From the NCBI RefSeq assembly GCF_000378405.1, contig NZ_KB899636.1, positions 533,296 to 597,295 on the forward strand: a DNA stretch of 64,000 nt, given 5' to 3'. Source of the stretch: Succinimonas amylolytica DSM 2873 (GTDB taxonomy: Bacteria > Pseudomonadota > Gammaproteobacteria > Enterobacterales > Succinivibrionaceae). The notes beneath the pieces are model-generated. The model searched no databases. It was not told where the DNA came from and saw nothing but the letters and a program-made list of their open reading frames with translations. This document shows, one piece after another, positions 41,566-51,745 of this stretch. The translations under genes were made by a program, and so were the position numbers. Numbering within the stretch: the stretch's first letter is position 1; each line of letters opens with the position of its first letter.

Positions 41566-42630
41566 ATGTTTAAGAAACTCAGAGGTCTTTTTGCAAATGA
41601 CCTGTCTATAGATCTGGGTACTGCCAATACGCTTATATATGTCAAATCAAAGGGTATTGTACTGAATGAACCGTCAGTGGTTGCCGTCAGTGATGAAAGA
41701 CGTGGCGGTTCGATGACATCCGTAGCTGTCGGACGGGAAGCCAAGCAAATGCTGGGAAAAGCTCCTGAGAATATCAAAGTGGTTCGTCCGATGCGCGACG
41801 GCGTTATTACGGACTGCAAATATACGCAGAAGATGCTGGAAGAGTTTATGCGTATAATTCAGCATAAAACCAACAGATTTATGGGGATAATCAAGGGATC
41901 TCCGCGGGTACTGGTATGTGTGCCTTACGGATCTACCCCAGTGGAAAGAGCTGCTATCAAGGCGGCAGTAAAACGTTCTGGCGCCAATGAGGTATTTCTG
42001 ATAACCGAACCCATGGCAGCAGCGGTGGGGGCAGAGCTTCCGGTAACTGAGGCCAAAGGATCTATGGTTATTGATATCGGCGGCGGTACTACGGAAGTGG
42101 CTATTATCTCGCTGGGTGGGGTGGTTTATGCAGCTTCTGTCAGAACTGGCGGGGACAAGCTGGATGAGGCTATTATTTCCTATGTCAGAGACAAGCACAG
42201 AATTGAAATTGGCGAAGTCACCGCCGAGAATCTGAAGATCCAGATTGGCTGTGCCAGCGAGAATGATGAGGATGAGAAGCTTTCTATGGAAATCCGAGGC
42301 CAGAGCATCATTAATCAGGTGCCCATGTCGGTAACCATCACCTCCGAAGAAGTGATGGAGGCTATTCAGGATCCTCTGAAGAATATTCTCGGAGCGGTTC
42401 AGGATGCCCTCAGCAATGTTCGTCCGGAGCTGTCTGCCGATATTTCCGATCAGGGGATGGTTCTGACTGGAGGCGGGGCTCTTTTGCGTAATCTGCATCG
42501 TTTGATTTCGGAAAAAACGAATGTAAACGTCCGGGTTGCCAAAGATCCGCTCACCTGTGTTGCCAGAGGCGGTGGTGCAGCACTGGAGCTCTATGATTCT
42601 ACCGGATATTCGCTGTTTGAACGCGGGTAA
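41566..42630 (+). CDS. mreB: Rod shape-determining protein MreB
   Basis: Bacterial actin that directs lateral cell-wall synthesis under the inner membrane. The start at 41566 (MFKKLRGLF, 354 residues) matches the family. An in-frame ATG at 41530 would add twelve unusual residues. The amphipathic membrane-binding N-terminus, phosphate-1 loop [22 protein letters not shown] and the C-terminal GGGALLRNL are all seen. A terminator directly downstream makes expression higher than mreCD, as in E. coli. Confidence 0.97.
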   Translation: MFKKLRGLFANDLSIDLGTANTLIYVKSKGIVLNEPSVVAVSDERRGGSMTSVAVGREAKQMLGKAPENIKVVRPMRDGVITDCKYTQKMLEEFMRIIQHKTNRFMGIIKGSPRVLVCVPYGSTPVERAAIKAAVKRSGANEVFLITEPMAAAVGAELPVTEAKGSMVIDIGGGTTEVAIISLGGVVYAASVRTGGDKLDEAIISYVRDKHRIEIGEVTAENLKIQIGCASENDEDEKLSMEIRGQSIINQVPMSVTITSEEVMEAIQDPLKNILGAVQDALSNVRPELSADISDQGMVLTGGGALLRNLHRLISEKTNVNVRVAKDPLTCVARGGGAALELYDSTGYSLFERG

Positions 42631-42641
42631 CCGAACCGGTA

Positions 42642-42670
42642 TAGCCCCTTATGATGGGGCTTTTTTGTTT
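42642..42670 (+). terminator. Terminator between mreB and mreC
   Basis: AGCCCC / GGGGCT stem with TTTTTTGTTTTG, ending 16 bases before the mreC start. It is probably partial, so mreC and mreD receive reduced read-through. Confidence 0.8.
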
Positions 42671-42685
42671 TGAGGTCCGTGGGTA

Positions 42686-43606
42686 ATGGTTGATAAGCTG
42701 AGTTATTTTGGAATTTCTTCAACTGCCAGGTTCATTATCTGCGGTATTTTTTCGCTCATACTCATAGTGTGTGATTCCCATTTTAATTACTTCAGGGATC
42801 TCCGTTATACTCTCGAAAGCTGGCTTACTCCAGTCTATTATGTTGCCAATATGCCTGTGGTATTCGGAAGAGGAATTTCCGAAAGTCGCTATTCTTATCA
42901 GGAGCTTTTGCGGGAAAACAATTTTTTGAAACGGGAGATTTCTGATATCAGGGTTGACCTGCTGCGCTATGACAGTCTGGTGGAGGATAACGAGCGTTTA
43001 AGACGGCTCAGCAATTCCCCTATACAGGATGATTTTCGCAAAATCGGGGCTGAGGTTATCATGGTTGATACCAACCCTTTTTCTCTTACAGTGATGATTA
43101 ACCGGGGAACGGATGACGATGTTTATGAAGGTCAGCCGGTGGTTAACGAGGAAGGAATTGTCGGTCTGGTAATCAGTGTTTCTAAATCCACCAGTAGGGT
43201 GCTCCTGATATCGGATCAGAATCATGCTGTGCCAGTTGTAGTTCTGAGAAACGGTATTCGGGCCATTGCATCGGGAACTGGAGTGGTTAATGAGCTTAGT
43301 ATTATTAACATGCCCAGAAATGTGGATATCAGGGAAGGTGATCTTCTGGTAACCTCTGGACTGGGTGGAAAGTTTCCCCGAGGATATCCGGTAGCTAGGG
43401 TCTCAACATTTGACCGTCGGGAAGGGGTGCAGTTTGCTGAAATCAAGGCACAGCCCACGGTTTTTCTGGATCGCCTGAGACACATGTTTCTGATATGGGT
43501 GCCGGAATCCCAGAGGGATCAGTTTTATTCCGGAGTTGCTGATGTCGGGGATCGGAATAAAACTGATTCGCAGAATGGTGAAAACAATAAATCCGGAGGT
43601 AATTAA
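42686..43606 (+). CDS. mreC: Rod shape-determining protein MreC
   Basis: 306-residue bitopic protein of the elongasome: one N-terminal helix (FIICGIFSLILIVCDSHF), a coiled coil (about 70-110), and the periplasmic double beta-barrel (GTDDDVYEGQPVVNEEGIVGLV, GDLLVTSGLGGKFPRGYPVARV). The last about 25 residues are hydrophilic. Stop and mreD start share a base. Confidence 0.96.
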   Translation: MVDKLSYFGISSTARFIICGIFSLILIVCDSHFNYFRDLRYTLESWLTPVYYVANMPVVFGRGISESRYSYQELLRENNFLKREISDIRVDLLRYDSLVEDNERLRRLSNSPIQDDFRKIGAEVIMVDTNPFSLTVMINRGTDDDVYEGQPVVNEEGIVGLVISVSKSTSRVLLISDQNHAVPVVVLRNGIRAIASGTGVVNELSIINMPRNVDIREGDLLVTSGLGGKFPRGYPVARVSTFDRREGVQFAEIKAQPTVFLDRLRHMFLIWVPESQRDQFYSGVADVGDRNKTDSQNGENNKSGGN

Positions 43607-44118
43607 TGAATATCAGACACGCCGGTGTTTTTGTTGTTATATGGGGTTCGTTATTTATCGGTCTTCTGTTATCCCTGGTAAAGCTTCCGGCAGAGGCTGA
43701 TATTTTTTCACCGAATTATGTGGTATGCGTGCTTCTGTATTGGGTTATTGTAGTTCCCGAAAAAGTAAATGTCGGAATTGGCTGGCTTACCGGACTTTTT
43801 TTCGATTTCCTTCTGGGGGCGACTTTGGGCATCCATGCTGCAGCTTTTGCTTTTATGTCATGGATTGTTGCCTGTCAGTTTAAAAATATTCGTTACTATT
43901 CGTTGATTCAGAAGACCATCGTTGTTGGGGCGGTTAACTGTCTGGGACAGTTTCTCCTTTTCTGGGTGGAGCATATCTTTGGGGTGGTAACAGTGGATTA
44001 TCAGGTATTCTGGTCATGTCTTTCCACAGTGTTACTTTGGCCGTTGGTGTATCTTGTTTTAACTTTGATTTACGAAGCGGTATCTCCGAAAAGTGCTCTT
44101 GAACTGTATGACTACTGA
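43606..44118 (+). CDS. mreD: Rod shape-determining protein MreD
   Basis: 170-residue integral membrane protein with five to six helices, including GWLTGLFFDFLLGATLGIHA, the conserved MreD segment. Partner of MreC in the elongasome. Overlaps maf. Confidence 0.94.
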   Translation: MNIRHAGVFVVIWGSLFIGLLLSLVKLPAEADIFSPNYVVCVLLYWVIVVPEKVNVGIGWLTGLFFDFLLGATLGIHAAAFAFMSWIVACQFKNIRYYSLIQKTIVVGAVNCLGQFLLFWVEHIFGVVTVDYQVFWSCLSTVLLWPLVYLVLTLIYEAVSPKSALELYDY

Positions 44119-44701
44119 ACTGATATTGGCTTCCGGCTCTCCTCGGAGACGTGAGATTCTTGAAAAGCTGGGATTTGTTTTTCGTGTACTTAGACCCGAA
44201 ATCGATGAATCTCGCCATGATGGGGAATCCCCTGAGGCGTATGTGAGACGTCTCTCATATGAAAAGGCCCGGGCAGTTCAGAAATTCCCCGGTGTATCTC
44301 CTTTTACTGTTATTCTGGCAGCTGATACCACTATTGACTTGGATGGTGATGTTATCGGAAAACCGGCCTCAAAATCTGATTTTTTTGAAATAATGACACG
44401 GCTGGCCGGAAATACTCACCAGGTTATTACCGGATTTACGGTACTCTGTGGCAGGGATACTCATATTGAGACAGTGGTGAGTCAGGTTAGCTTTTGCCGG
44501 CTTACTCCATTTGAGATTGAATGGTATTGGAATACCGGTGAGCCATGCGACAAGGCTGGCGGATATGCGATTCAGGGAATTGGCCGTAAATTTGTCAGTG
44601 ATTTTCATGGCAGTTTCAGCAATATTATCGGTCTGCCAGAAGATGAGGTTCTTCGGGGACTCTCCGGATTTGGTGTTTTTCCTTCTGGGGGGCATGGATG
44701 A
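44108..44701 (+). CDS. Maf nucleoside triphosphate pyrophosphatase (YhdE type)
   Basis: Hydrolyses non-canonical or dTTP/UTP nucleotides to monophosphates. The start at 44108 (MTTELILASGSPRRREILEKLGF) lies inside the end of mreD, giving 197 residues. Family motifs are ASGSPRR, DTTIDLDG and the GYAIQGIG region. The context mreD-maf-rng is conserved in gammaproteobacteria and indicates the YhdE (dTTP/UTP) rather than the YceF subgroup. Confidence 0.94.
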   Translation: MTTELILASGSPRRREILEKLGFVFRVLRPEIDESRHDGESPEAYVRRLSYEKARAVQKFPGVSPFTVILAADTTIDLDGDVIGKPASKSDFFEIMTRLAGNTHQVITGFTVLCGRDTHIETVVSQVSFCRLTPFEIEWYWNTGEPCDKAGGYAIQGIGRKFVSDFHGSFSNIIGLPEDEVLRGLSGFGVFPSGGHG

Positions 44702-46170
44702 GAGTTTTGTTCATTGAGGATATTCCGGGATCCTTCAGGGCAGGAATAGCTGACGACGGAATCCTTACGGATTTCGTGATAGCTTCTGGAGAGTGTTCGA
44801 AATCAGTGTATCCCCGCAGGGGGGCTGTATATTGCGGCAGGGTAACGAGAGTTATCCCCGGTATGGCTGCTTTTGTGGATATTGGCGATTCCCGGGCAGC
44901 GTATCTGGAGCCGGGAAAAAATGGTTTTTCTCAGGAAGTTATTCCTGGTGGCCATGTTCTTGTTATGGTGGAAAGAGAGCGTGTAGGTTCTAAAGGGTGC
45001 CGGCTTTCATTGGAACCGGTGATTACCGGAAGGTATCTGGTGCTTGAGTCTGGGGCAGGCCAAAATCGTATATCACGGAAAATTCCATCTCCCAAAAGAG
45101 ATTTAATCACAGAAATTGCTGACCGAATGGTGGATAACCATGTTTATAAGTATCCAGGACATTTTGTGATTCGGACAGCGGTTGCCGAAATCCCGGATCA
45201 GGATATTTTTGATGTTCTAAAGACTGAGGCCAATTATCTTTATGAGGTTCTCGGCAATCTTAAAAGCACGGCCTGTGCTTCCGGCCGGGTCGGTCTTCTT
45301 TACGATAGTCCGGATGCAGCTGAATGTCTGGTAAGAGACAATTCTTTAGATGCCATAGTTGTAAGTTCAAAGGAGTCTTTCCGCAGATTTTCTGCAGTTA
45401 CTGAGAAATATTTTCACGATTATCCATGGGGGCCTGAACTCAGGATTTTTGAAAGAAGTGAGCAGGAACTGCTATTTGATAACTGCGGACTGGATATTCA
45501 GATTCAGAATTCTTTTCGGAGAACATGCAGTCTTTCCTCCGGCGGAGAAGTTGTTTTTGATGAGGCAGAAGCTCTTACGGCTGTGGATGTTAATTCAGGA
45601 AGCGCAATTTCAGGATCTTCTGATGAAGAAAAAGCTTTTATGGTCAATAAGGAAGCGGCTATGGTCATTCCGTCCCAGATCAGGGTACGGGGAATAGGCG
45701 GTATCATAGCGGTTGATTTTCTTAACATGCGTAATAATATGCACAGATCCGAAATTTTGCGCATTTTAAAAACTCTGCTTAAGAAGGATTCGCTGGTTTC
45801 CCGGGTTTCCGATTTCTCCGAGCTGGGGATTGTGGAGATTTCCCGTATGAGAGTTCACGACAGCAATCTTGTGCACCATTCTGAAGTGTGTCCGCTGTGC
45901 CATGGCTCTGGGAGACTTCCGGATGTGGATATGGTTCTTGGGGCTATTTCCCGGGAATTGTTCAGGAGAAGTGTAGCGTATCATGATTATGAACAGATTC
46001 TGATTCTGAAAGACGGACTTCTGAGTTTTTTTCGGTCCAAAAATGGTCGTTCATTTTTAGGGAGGCTTTCTTCTGAATTGGGGATAACTGTTGTTATTAG
46101 GGAAATGACAGGGGATTCCCGGGACTCATGGGCAATTATTTCCGGTAACAAAAATCAGAGTGTGCAGTAA
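44698..46170 (+). CDS. rng: Ribonuclease G
   Basis: 490-residue endoribonuclease that processes the 16S rRNA 5' end and mRNAs. It has an N-terminal S1 domain (YCGRVTRVIPGMAAFVDIG, about 43-62), the RNase E/G core with catalytic VDVNSG (about 298), DFLNM, and the zinc-link CPLCHGSG (about 398-405). It has no long C-terminal scaffold, which separates it from RNase E. ATGA overlap with maf. Confidence 0.96.
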   Translation: MRVLFIEDIPGSFRAGIADDGILTDFVIASGECSKSVYPRRGAVYCGRVTRVIPGMAAFVDIGDSRAAYLEPGKNGFSQEVIPGGHVLVMVERERVGSKGCRLSLEPVITGRYLVLESGAGQNRISRKIPSPKRDLITEIADRMVDNHVYKYPGHFVIRTAVAEIPDQDIFDVLKTEANYLYEVLGNLKSTACASGRVGLLYDSPDAAECLVRDNSLDAIVVSSKESFRRFSAVTEKYFHDYPWGPELRIFERSEQELLFDNCGLDIQIQNSFRRTCSLSSGGEVVFDEAEALTAVDVNSGSAISGSSDEEKAFMVNKEAAMVIPSQIRVRGIGGIIAVDFLNMRNNMHRSEILRILKTLLKKDSLVSRVSDFSELGIVEISRMRVHDSNLVHHSEVCPLCHGSGRLPDVDMVLGAISRELFRRSVAYHDYEQILILKDGLLSFFRSKNGRSFLGRLSSELGITVVIREMTGDSRDSWAIISGNKNQSVQ

Positions 46171-46399
46171 TTTGCAATCAGCAAAGTCCGCAATTTCAGT
46201 CCGGGGCAGACAGTACCCGTTTGGTTTAAAATGTTTTTTGGAATGCTGTTTCCCGGGAACTCTCAATCAATGGGGGAATCAGCGTTTTGGCAATTAATCG
46301 GCACTGTTTTGCAAAACTAAGGTAAAACGTTTGCGCTGTCGCTTTTTTACGGATATTCTGACAGCCCGAAAATGCAGTAAACAGGAGTACCACCGCAAT

Positions 46400-47926
46400 A
46401 TGTCCTTTGATTCCTCACAGGCACTGATTTCCTATGTTGAAGATCATTTGCTTAAAGCAAATAATCTTGATATTTCCTATATTGAAAAAATGCTGGGACG
46501 TCTTAACAGCACAAAAATTGATTTCGGTGATATATATTTTCAAAAAAAGATTAGCGAGTCATGGTCGATAGATGACCAGGCTGTTAAAAACGGCAGTTTC
46601 TCAATAGATCAGGGCTTTGGCGTCAGATCGGTTCTGGGTGAAAAAACAGCCCTTGCCTACTCTGATGAAATTAATGAAAGAGCCTTGCATCAGACGGTAC
46701 GTGCCGCCAGAAGCGTATCCAAGCAGGCAGGTTCTGGAGAGGCTAAGATTGATTTTTCCAAAGGATATCGGGTACGCATAAAGGATCAGTTTGATCCCAT
46801 AGGCTCCATGTCGCGGGATCTGAAAGTTTTTATCCTGCGGGAAATGGATTCTTTCGCCAGATCTCTTGATCCCCGGGTGGTTCAGGTGATGGCTTCACTA
46901 ACTTCATCGGACAAAGAATTTCTGGTGGCTAATACTGACGGAACACTGGCGGCTGATGTAATTCCCGGGGTTAGTCTGTCGTGCTCTGTCATAGTTGAGG
47001 AGAACGGAGTTCGCGAGAATGGCTCCAGTGCTTCTGGTAAAGCTTCGGATTTGAATTTTTTCCAGGAGGACGTTCCGGTGATTTCCATGGATTTTATCAG
47101 GGGGATTTCTCCTGACGCGGTATCCGGAGCGACGGAAAAACGTTATCTTGCCATCGCCAGGGATGCGGTCAGGAACGCACTTGTAAATCTCAGAGCACGT
47201 CCAGTTGAGGCTGGGGAGCTTACTGTAATTCTGGCCAGCGGCTGGCCAGCGGTTCTTTTTCATGAAGCTGTAGGACATGGTCTTGAGGCTGACGCGGTCA
47301 GAAAAAGTACTTCAGTGTTTGGCGGAAAAATCGGGGAACAGGTGGCATCGCCACTGTGTACGGTTATTGATTCCGGTATTATCAGCAATGGTTCAGGTTC
47401 CTTTAATGTTGACAGCGAGGGAACCCCGGCTCAGGAGAACGTTCTTATCGAAAACGGCATTCTTAAAGGATATATGTATGACCGGAGCAATGCCATGCTG
47501 ATGGGGGCAAAATCAACTGGTAACGGGCGTCGCATGGATTACGACTGCTGTCCGATTCCCAGAATGACCAACACCTTCCTTGCTCCCGGTACAACACCAA
47601 GAGAGGACGTCATTGCCAGTGCGGATCACGGTATATATGCCGTGAATTTCCAGGGCGGTCAGGTTGATCCCTCAACTGGAAAATTTACCTTTTCCATGAG
47701 CGAGGCTTATGTTATCGAAAAGGGGCAGGTTCTTTATCCAGTAAAAGGAGCCACTCTCATTGGAAACTGTATTGATGCCCTGAAACAGGTGTCGCTGGTG
47801 GGTAACAATCTTTCATTTGACAGGGGGAGCGGAGCCTGCGGCAAGGAAGGACAGTCCGTAAGAGTAGGGATCGGGATGCCTACCATAAGACTCGACAGTA
47901 TAACTGTGGGTGGTACTAAAGGCTGA
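46400..47926 (+). CDS. tldD: Metalloprotease TldD
   Basis: TldD forms a heterodimeric metallopeptidase with PmbA (TldE) that cleaves unfolded peptides and matures microcin B17 in E. coli. It also supports CcdA turnover. 508 residues from the ATG at 46400 (MSFDSSQALISYV). AGGAG lies about 12 bases upstream. The zinc motif HEAVGHGLEAD (about residue 288) is intact. The C-terminal glycine-rich VSLVGNNLSFDRGSGACGKEGQSVRVGIGMPTIRLDSITVGGT is as in the family. yhdP, normally between rng and tldD, is not here. pmbA follows 1.2 kb later. Confidence 0.95.
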   Translation: MSFDSSQALISYVEDHLLKANNLDISYIEKMLGRLNSTKIDFGDIYFQKKISESWSIDDQAVKNGSFSIDQGFGVRSVLGEKTALAYSDEINERALHQTVRAARSVSKQAGSGEAKIDFSKGYRVRIKDQFDPIGSMSRDLKVFILREMDSFARSLDPRVVQVMASLTSSDKEFLVANTDGTLAADVIPGVSLSCSVIVEENGVRENGSSASGKASDLNFFQEDVPVISMDFIRGISPDAVSGATEKRYLAIARDAVRNALVNLRARPVEAGELTVILASGWPAVLFHEAVGHGLEADAVRKSTSVFGGKIGEQVASPLCTVIDSGIISNGSGSFNVDSEGTPAQENVLIENGILKGYMYDRSNAMLMGAKSTGNGRRMDYDCCPIPRMTNTFLAPGTTPREDVIASADHGIYAVNFQGGQVDPSTGKFTFSMSEAYVIEKGQVLYPVKGATLIGNCIDALKQVSLVGNNLSFDRGSGACGKEGQSVRVGIGMPTIRLDSITVGGTKG

Positions 47927-48035
47927 CAAGCAGCCTTGCTTCCTGTCCCGCGAACTTCTCATTATTCATAGTTCAGGACGCTTTGGGTGATGTGTGTCCA
48001 GTCCCCTTTTGGGACACCGGAGCTCCTGATTACTT

Positions 48036-48353
48036 CTACTTGCGGGAGTTGATGTACTTTTCGGCATCCGGAACGCCGCCCAGGTTTTCAACTTTTGAAT
48101 AACCTGCCTCATTGAGAGCTGCCTTGGCGATTCCCGCTCTTTTGCCGCTTCTGCAAAATACGTAAATATTGTCATCCTTGGAAATGTTCTGCTTCTGAAC
48201 TCCTGCCACAATATCGGTATGGACGATGTTTACACTTCCGTCAATATGATATTCCTGATATTCCTGGGGGCTTCTGACGTCGATGTAAATGTCTGCCGCG
48301 AATGCGGGACACAGTGTCAGGATGCTGGCGATAAACGCTATTTTTTTAATCAT
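48036..48353 (-). CDS. Periplasmic rhodanese-like protein (PspE/GlpE type)
   Basis: 105 residues from the ATG at 48353 (GAGGAA eight bases upstream). A signal peptide (MIKKIAFIASILTLCPAFA) is followed by a single rhodanese domain (YIDVRSPQEYQEYHIDGSVNI) with an intact active-site loop CRSGKR. It would transfer sulfane sulfur in the periplasm; the true acceptor is unknown. It resembles PspE in size and export, but no psp genes are present. Confidence 0.85.
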   Translation of the reverse strand: MIKKIAFIASILTLCPAFAADIYIDVRSPQEYQEYHIDGSVNIVHTDIVAGVQKQNISKDDNIYVFCRSGKRAGIAKAALNEAGYSKVENLGGVPDAEKYINSRK

Positions 48354-48467
48354 GCTGATATTCCTCACCTTGATAAACAAAAGTTAAATTGTCTGCCGTT
48401 TGCCACGAGAACTTTTTTCTGAAGAACGGCATTGTCATGTCAAATCACATTATAGGGAAACTGGATC

Positions 48468-49031
48468 CTATTCCCCGTTTCCGGACGGATTATCGGAACC
48501 GTCTCTGAGATATTTAAATAGTTCCCGGTAAAAACGTTTTTCCCCAGCAGGGTTTTCCATTTCCATGCGGGCTCGTGTTGTCAGATTCCGCAACTTCTGC
48601 CGATCGTATTCCGGATGCTCGCCAATAAGCCTGTTTATGGCTGTCATGCCTTCGTTTATCAGACTGTCCCGCAGTTCTTCAAGTCTGTGAAATGCTGCAT
48701 TTCCGGCTACGCATTTGCTTTGAATGGCCTCCAGAGCGGTATTTATGGCGTCGACTTCAGATTCATCCAGAGAGCGCATCAGGGATTCAATGTGCAGAAA
48801 TTCCCGGCGGAGCTCCTCCGATCTTGGCTTCAGCTTTTTGGCATGAAGACAAGCTTCTCTGAAGCTGTCATGATCGCCGAACGGAATTCTGTTAAACTCT
48901 GATTCGGAAAGAGAGACAAGCTTTTTTCCGATATCCCGGAGCTGGTGAGAATGTCTTTTACGGGAGCTTCGGGACACCCATCCATCGTCAGTGTCTGTCT
49001 CGTGGTAAAAATTATTATGATCTTGTTGCAT
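48468..49031 (-). CDS. darP: Dual-action ribosomal maturation protein DarP (YjgA)
   Basis: 187-residue basic/acidic helical protein of the DUF615/YjgA family, which associates with late 50S precursors. Characteristic stretches are DDGWVSRSSRKRHSHQLRDIGKKLV, LSESEFNRIPF, and the C-terminal HPEYDRQKLRNLTTRARMEMENPAGEKRFYRELFKYLR. It is divergent from pmbA, a conserved pairing. Confidence 0.95.
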   Translation of the reverse strand: MQQDHNNFYHETDTDDGWVSRSSRKRHSHQLRDIGKKLVSLSESEFNRIPFGDHDSFREACLHAKKLKPRSEELRREFLHIESLMRSLDESEVDAINTALEAIQSKCVAGNAAFHRLEELRDSLINEGMTAINRLIGEHPEYDRQKLRNLTTRARMEMENPAGEKRFYRELFKYLRDGSDNPSGNGE

Positions 49032-49100
49032 TGGTTCAATATCCTGACTTGATTTTAGTGTATTCTATCAGACACTTCAGAGACACAGGAATTTTTTACA

Positions 49101-50453
49101 ATGAAAGAACGGATTTTGGCAGAAAAAAAAGATCTTGAACTTATTGCGGAGATGGCAGTCGATTTTGCTCGCTGTGAGGGGGCTGATGAGGTGGTGGTCA
49201 AGATGAATAAGAGTACCGGTCTTGACGTATCCTGCCGGCATGGAGAGCTGGAAAACATCGATTTTAATAAAAGTCGCAGTCTTTCTGTCAGTGTGCTTAG
49301 AAATCATCAGAAAGGATATGCTAGGACTGCGGATTTTAGTGATGGAGCAATCAGGGAAACAGTACGGGCGGCTCTTTCAATCGCAAGAACCACTATGCCG
49401 GATCCTTTTGCAGGACTTCCGGAAAGGGATGAGTTTGCCTGGGAGCCTGAAGATTTTGATATTCTTCATCCGGAAGAGCCAGATCCGGACGATTGTCTCA
49501 GGACGGCGGTCAGACTGGAGGAGCTTGCCATGTCCCGGGATCCTCGCATTACTGATTCGAGAGGAGCCGGGGTTTCCAATCACTATGGAATGAATATCAT
49601 GGTGAATTCTGCAGGTTTTATGTGCAGTGAGGCCAATTCCTATTTTTCCAAATCGGTATGTGTTATGGCTGATGACAGTACCGGAAGACAGACAGGGGCC
49701 TCCTACACCAATGCTGTTGACAGCCGTCTTCTTCTTTCTGATGATTTTCTGGCTCGGGAATCGGTAAGGGAGGCCATTGAATGTATTAATCCCCAAAAAA
49801 TTCCTACCTGTACCTGTCCGGTGATTTTTCGGTTCGACTGTGCTCCGGAGATTATATCACCGGCAGTAGGTGCGATTTTCGGGATGAATCAGTACTATAA
49901 GTGCTCTTTTTTGCAGGATTGCCGTGGAAAGCAGGTTTTTCCGGAATGGTTTACCATGAGTTCGGATCCCAGGGTTCGGGGTCATATTTCAGCTCTGTAC
50001 TGTGACAGTGAGGGGGTGGCCACCCGCAGGTGTGATCTTTTCAAAAAGGGGGTGGCTGTTGATTATCTTCATTCCTGTGTCAGTGCCCGGAAGCTTGGTG
50101 AAAAAACGAACGGTCATGCCGGAGGTGCACTGGGAATTGTTACTTTGTCAGATGAAAGGGGCCCAAAACAGAGTTATAAAGATCTTTTGCACAGCATGGA
50201 CAAGGGGCTTGTGGTAATCAGTACCATGGGACAGGGTATTAATACCATGAATGGAGATCTGTCAGTCGGGGTTACCGGCTTCTGGGTTGAAAACGGTGAA
50301 ATTCAGTATCCGGTGTCCGGGATAACCATCGCAGGTAATCTGAAAAATATGTATCAGGGAATCCGCGGCATTGCTGATGATGCAGATGAGAGGCAGCGTT
50401 TCAGGACGGGCTCTGTTATGATAGACAGAATGACCGTTGCTGGCGGAGAATGA
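49101..50453 (+). CDS. pmbA: Metalloprotease PmbA (TldE)
   Basis: 450-residue partner of TldD. It lacks the HExxxH motif, as expected for this subunit. Conserved segments are TDSRGAGVSNHYG, the CDSEGVATRRCDLFKKGVAVDYLHS region, and MGQGINTMNGDLSVGVTGFWVENGEIQYPVSGITIAGNL near the end. Start ATG at 49101. Confidence 0.95.
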   Translation: MKERILAEKKDLELIAEMAVDFARCEGADEVVVKMNKSTGLDVSCRHGELENIDFNKSRSLSVSVLRNHQKGYARTADFSDGAIRETVRAALSIARTTMPDPFAGLPERDEFAWEPEDFDILHPEEPDPDDCLRTAVRLEELAMSRDPRITDSRGAGVSNHYGMNIMVNSAGFMCSEANSYFSKSVCVMADDSTGRQTGASYTNAVDSRLLLSDDFLARESVREAIECINPQKIPTCTCPVIFRFDCAPEIISPAVGAIFGMNQYYKCSFLQDCRGKQVFPEWFTMSSDPRVRGHISALYCDSEGVATRRCDLFKKGVAVDYLHSCVSARKLGEKTNGHAGGALGIVTLSDERGPKQSYKDLLHSMDKGLVVISTMGQGINTMNGDLSVGVTGFWVENGEIQYPVSGITIAGNLKNMYQGIRGIADDADERQRFRTGSVMIDRMTVAGGE

Positions 50454-50605
50454 TGTTTTCACGTTCTTGTTTTCTGCTTTCGGAGTTGAATTGTACCTTA
50501 AAGTCTAAAAGCTGGTACATACAGATTTTTTTTTGCAAAAACAGCTGTCTCAAATTAAAATCTGAAATGGTTCGTTTGGGGTTTTTGTGATATTCAGGAA
50601 TTGTT

Positions 50606-51640
50606 ATGAAACGTGAAATGTCCTTGGAGTTTTGCCGTGTTACCGAGGCGGCTGCTTTGGCTAGTTATCACTGGCTGGGCAGAGGAGACAAGAATGCTGC
50701 CGATGATGCTGCGGTGCATGCCATGCGCTATATGCTTAACGGAATAAAGATGAGCGGTGAAATAGTGATTGGCGAAGGCGAGATCGATGAAGCTCCCATG
50801 CTCTATATCGGAGAGGCAGTAGGTGAAGGAGGAGATGGTGTTGATATTGCTGTGGATCCGATAGACGGTACCAGAATGACTGCTTTGGGACAGGCTAACG
50901 CAGTAGCAGTCCTAGCGGCGTGCGACAAGGGCGGTTTTTTGAAAGCCCCGGATATGTATATGGAGAAGCTGATTGTCGGGGCGGGGGCGAAAGGCGCGAT
51001 TGATCTGAATCTGCCACTTAAGGAGAATATCGAAAATATTTCCCGGGCTATGGGAAAGCCGTGCAGCGAGCTTACCTGTGTAACTCTTGCAAAACCCCGT
51101 CATGAAAGTGTCATTAAAATGATGCATGAGATGGGGCTTAAGGTTTATGCCTTTCCTGACGGGGATGTTGCTGCATCAATACTTACCTGTATGCCCGACA
51201 ACGATATCGATTTTCTTTATTGTATAGGCGGAGCCCCGGAGGGTGTTATCAGTGCAGCAGCAGTTAGGGCTCTTGACGGCGATATGAATGCGCGTCTTCT
51301 GCCACGGGATGTGGCCAAAGGAGCTACACCTGAGAATATTGAAAAGGGCAGGGAAGAATCCAGGCGCTGCCAGGAGATGGGAATTAATCCGGGGACTGTT
51401 CTGCATATCGAGGAAATGGTTCGCAATGACAGTTCCATTATTTCTATCACCGGAATTACTGACGGCGATCTGGTGTCGGGAGTAACTCTTAACGGTTCTC
51501 TGGCACGCACTGAAACTCTTCTGATTCGCAGTTCATCCAGAACCATACGCAGAATCAATTCTCTGCATCAGCTTAACAGAAAGTCCAGCACTCTGTATGA
51601 ATTGGTGTTCGGAAAGGAAAAAGATCAGACTTCGTTATAG
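50606..51640 (+). CDS. glpX: Fructose-1,6-bisphosphatase class II
   Basis: Dephosphorylates fructose 1,6-bisphosphate in gluconeogenesis; lithium-sensitive fold, manganese-dependent. Family motifs: IVIGEGEIDEAPMLYIGE, DIAVDPIDGTRM, and GGAPEGVISAAA. 344 residues, normal. It stands alone here, not in a glpFK operon, which suggests a housekeeping gluconeogenic role together with pckA at 61 kb. Confidence 0.95.
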   Translation: MKREMSLEFCRVTEAAALASYHWLGRGDKNAADDAAVHAMRYMLNGIKMSGEIVIGEGEIDEAPMLYIGEAVGEGGDGVDIAVDPIDGTRMTALGQANAVAVLAACDKGGFLKAPDMYMEKLIVGAGAKGAIDLNLPLKENIENISRAMGKPCSELTCVTLAKPRHESVIKMMHEMGLKVYAFPDGDVAASILTCMPDNDIDFLYCIGGAPEGVISAAAVRALDGDMNARLLPRDVAKGATPENIEKGREESRRCQEMGINPGTVLHIEEMVRNDSSIISITGITDGDLVSGVTLNGSLARTETLLIRSSSRTIRRINSLHQLNRKSSTLYELVFGKEKDQTSL

Positions 51641-51667
51641 GGGATAGGATAACCCCACTGTACCGAC

Positions 51668-51706
51668 AGGGGATGCATGACGAAAGGAATCGGCATCCCC
51701 TTTAAA
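51668..51706 (+). terminator. Probable terminator of glpX
   Basis: GGGGATGC (51669-51676) / GCATCCCC (51693-51700) stem followed by TTTAAATTTG, a weak T-tract. Confidence 0.55.
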
Positions 51707-51745
51707 TTTGTCACGTAACAGTCAGGAAAATTCTTCGACAGCAGA

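Noticed and set aside
41674-42498. 274-codon frame opposite mreB
   Set aside because: Antisense to a complete mreB with conserved motifs; no protein-like features.
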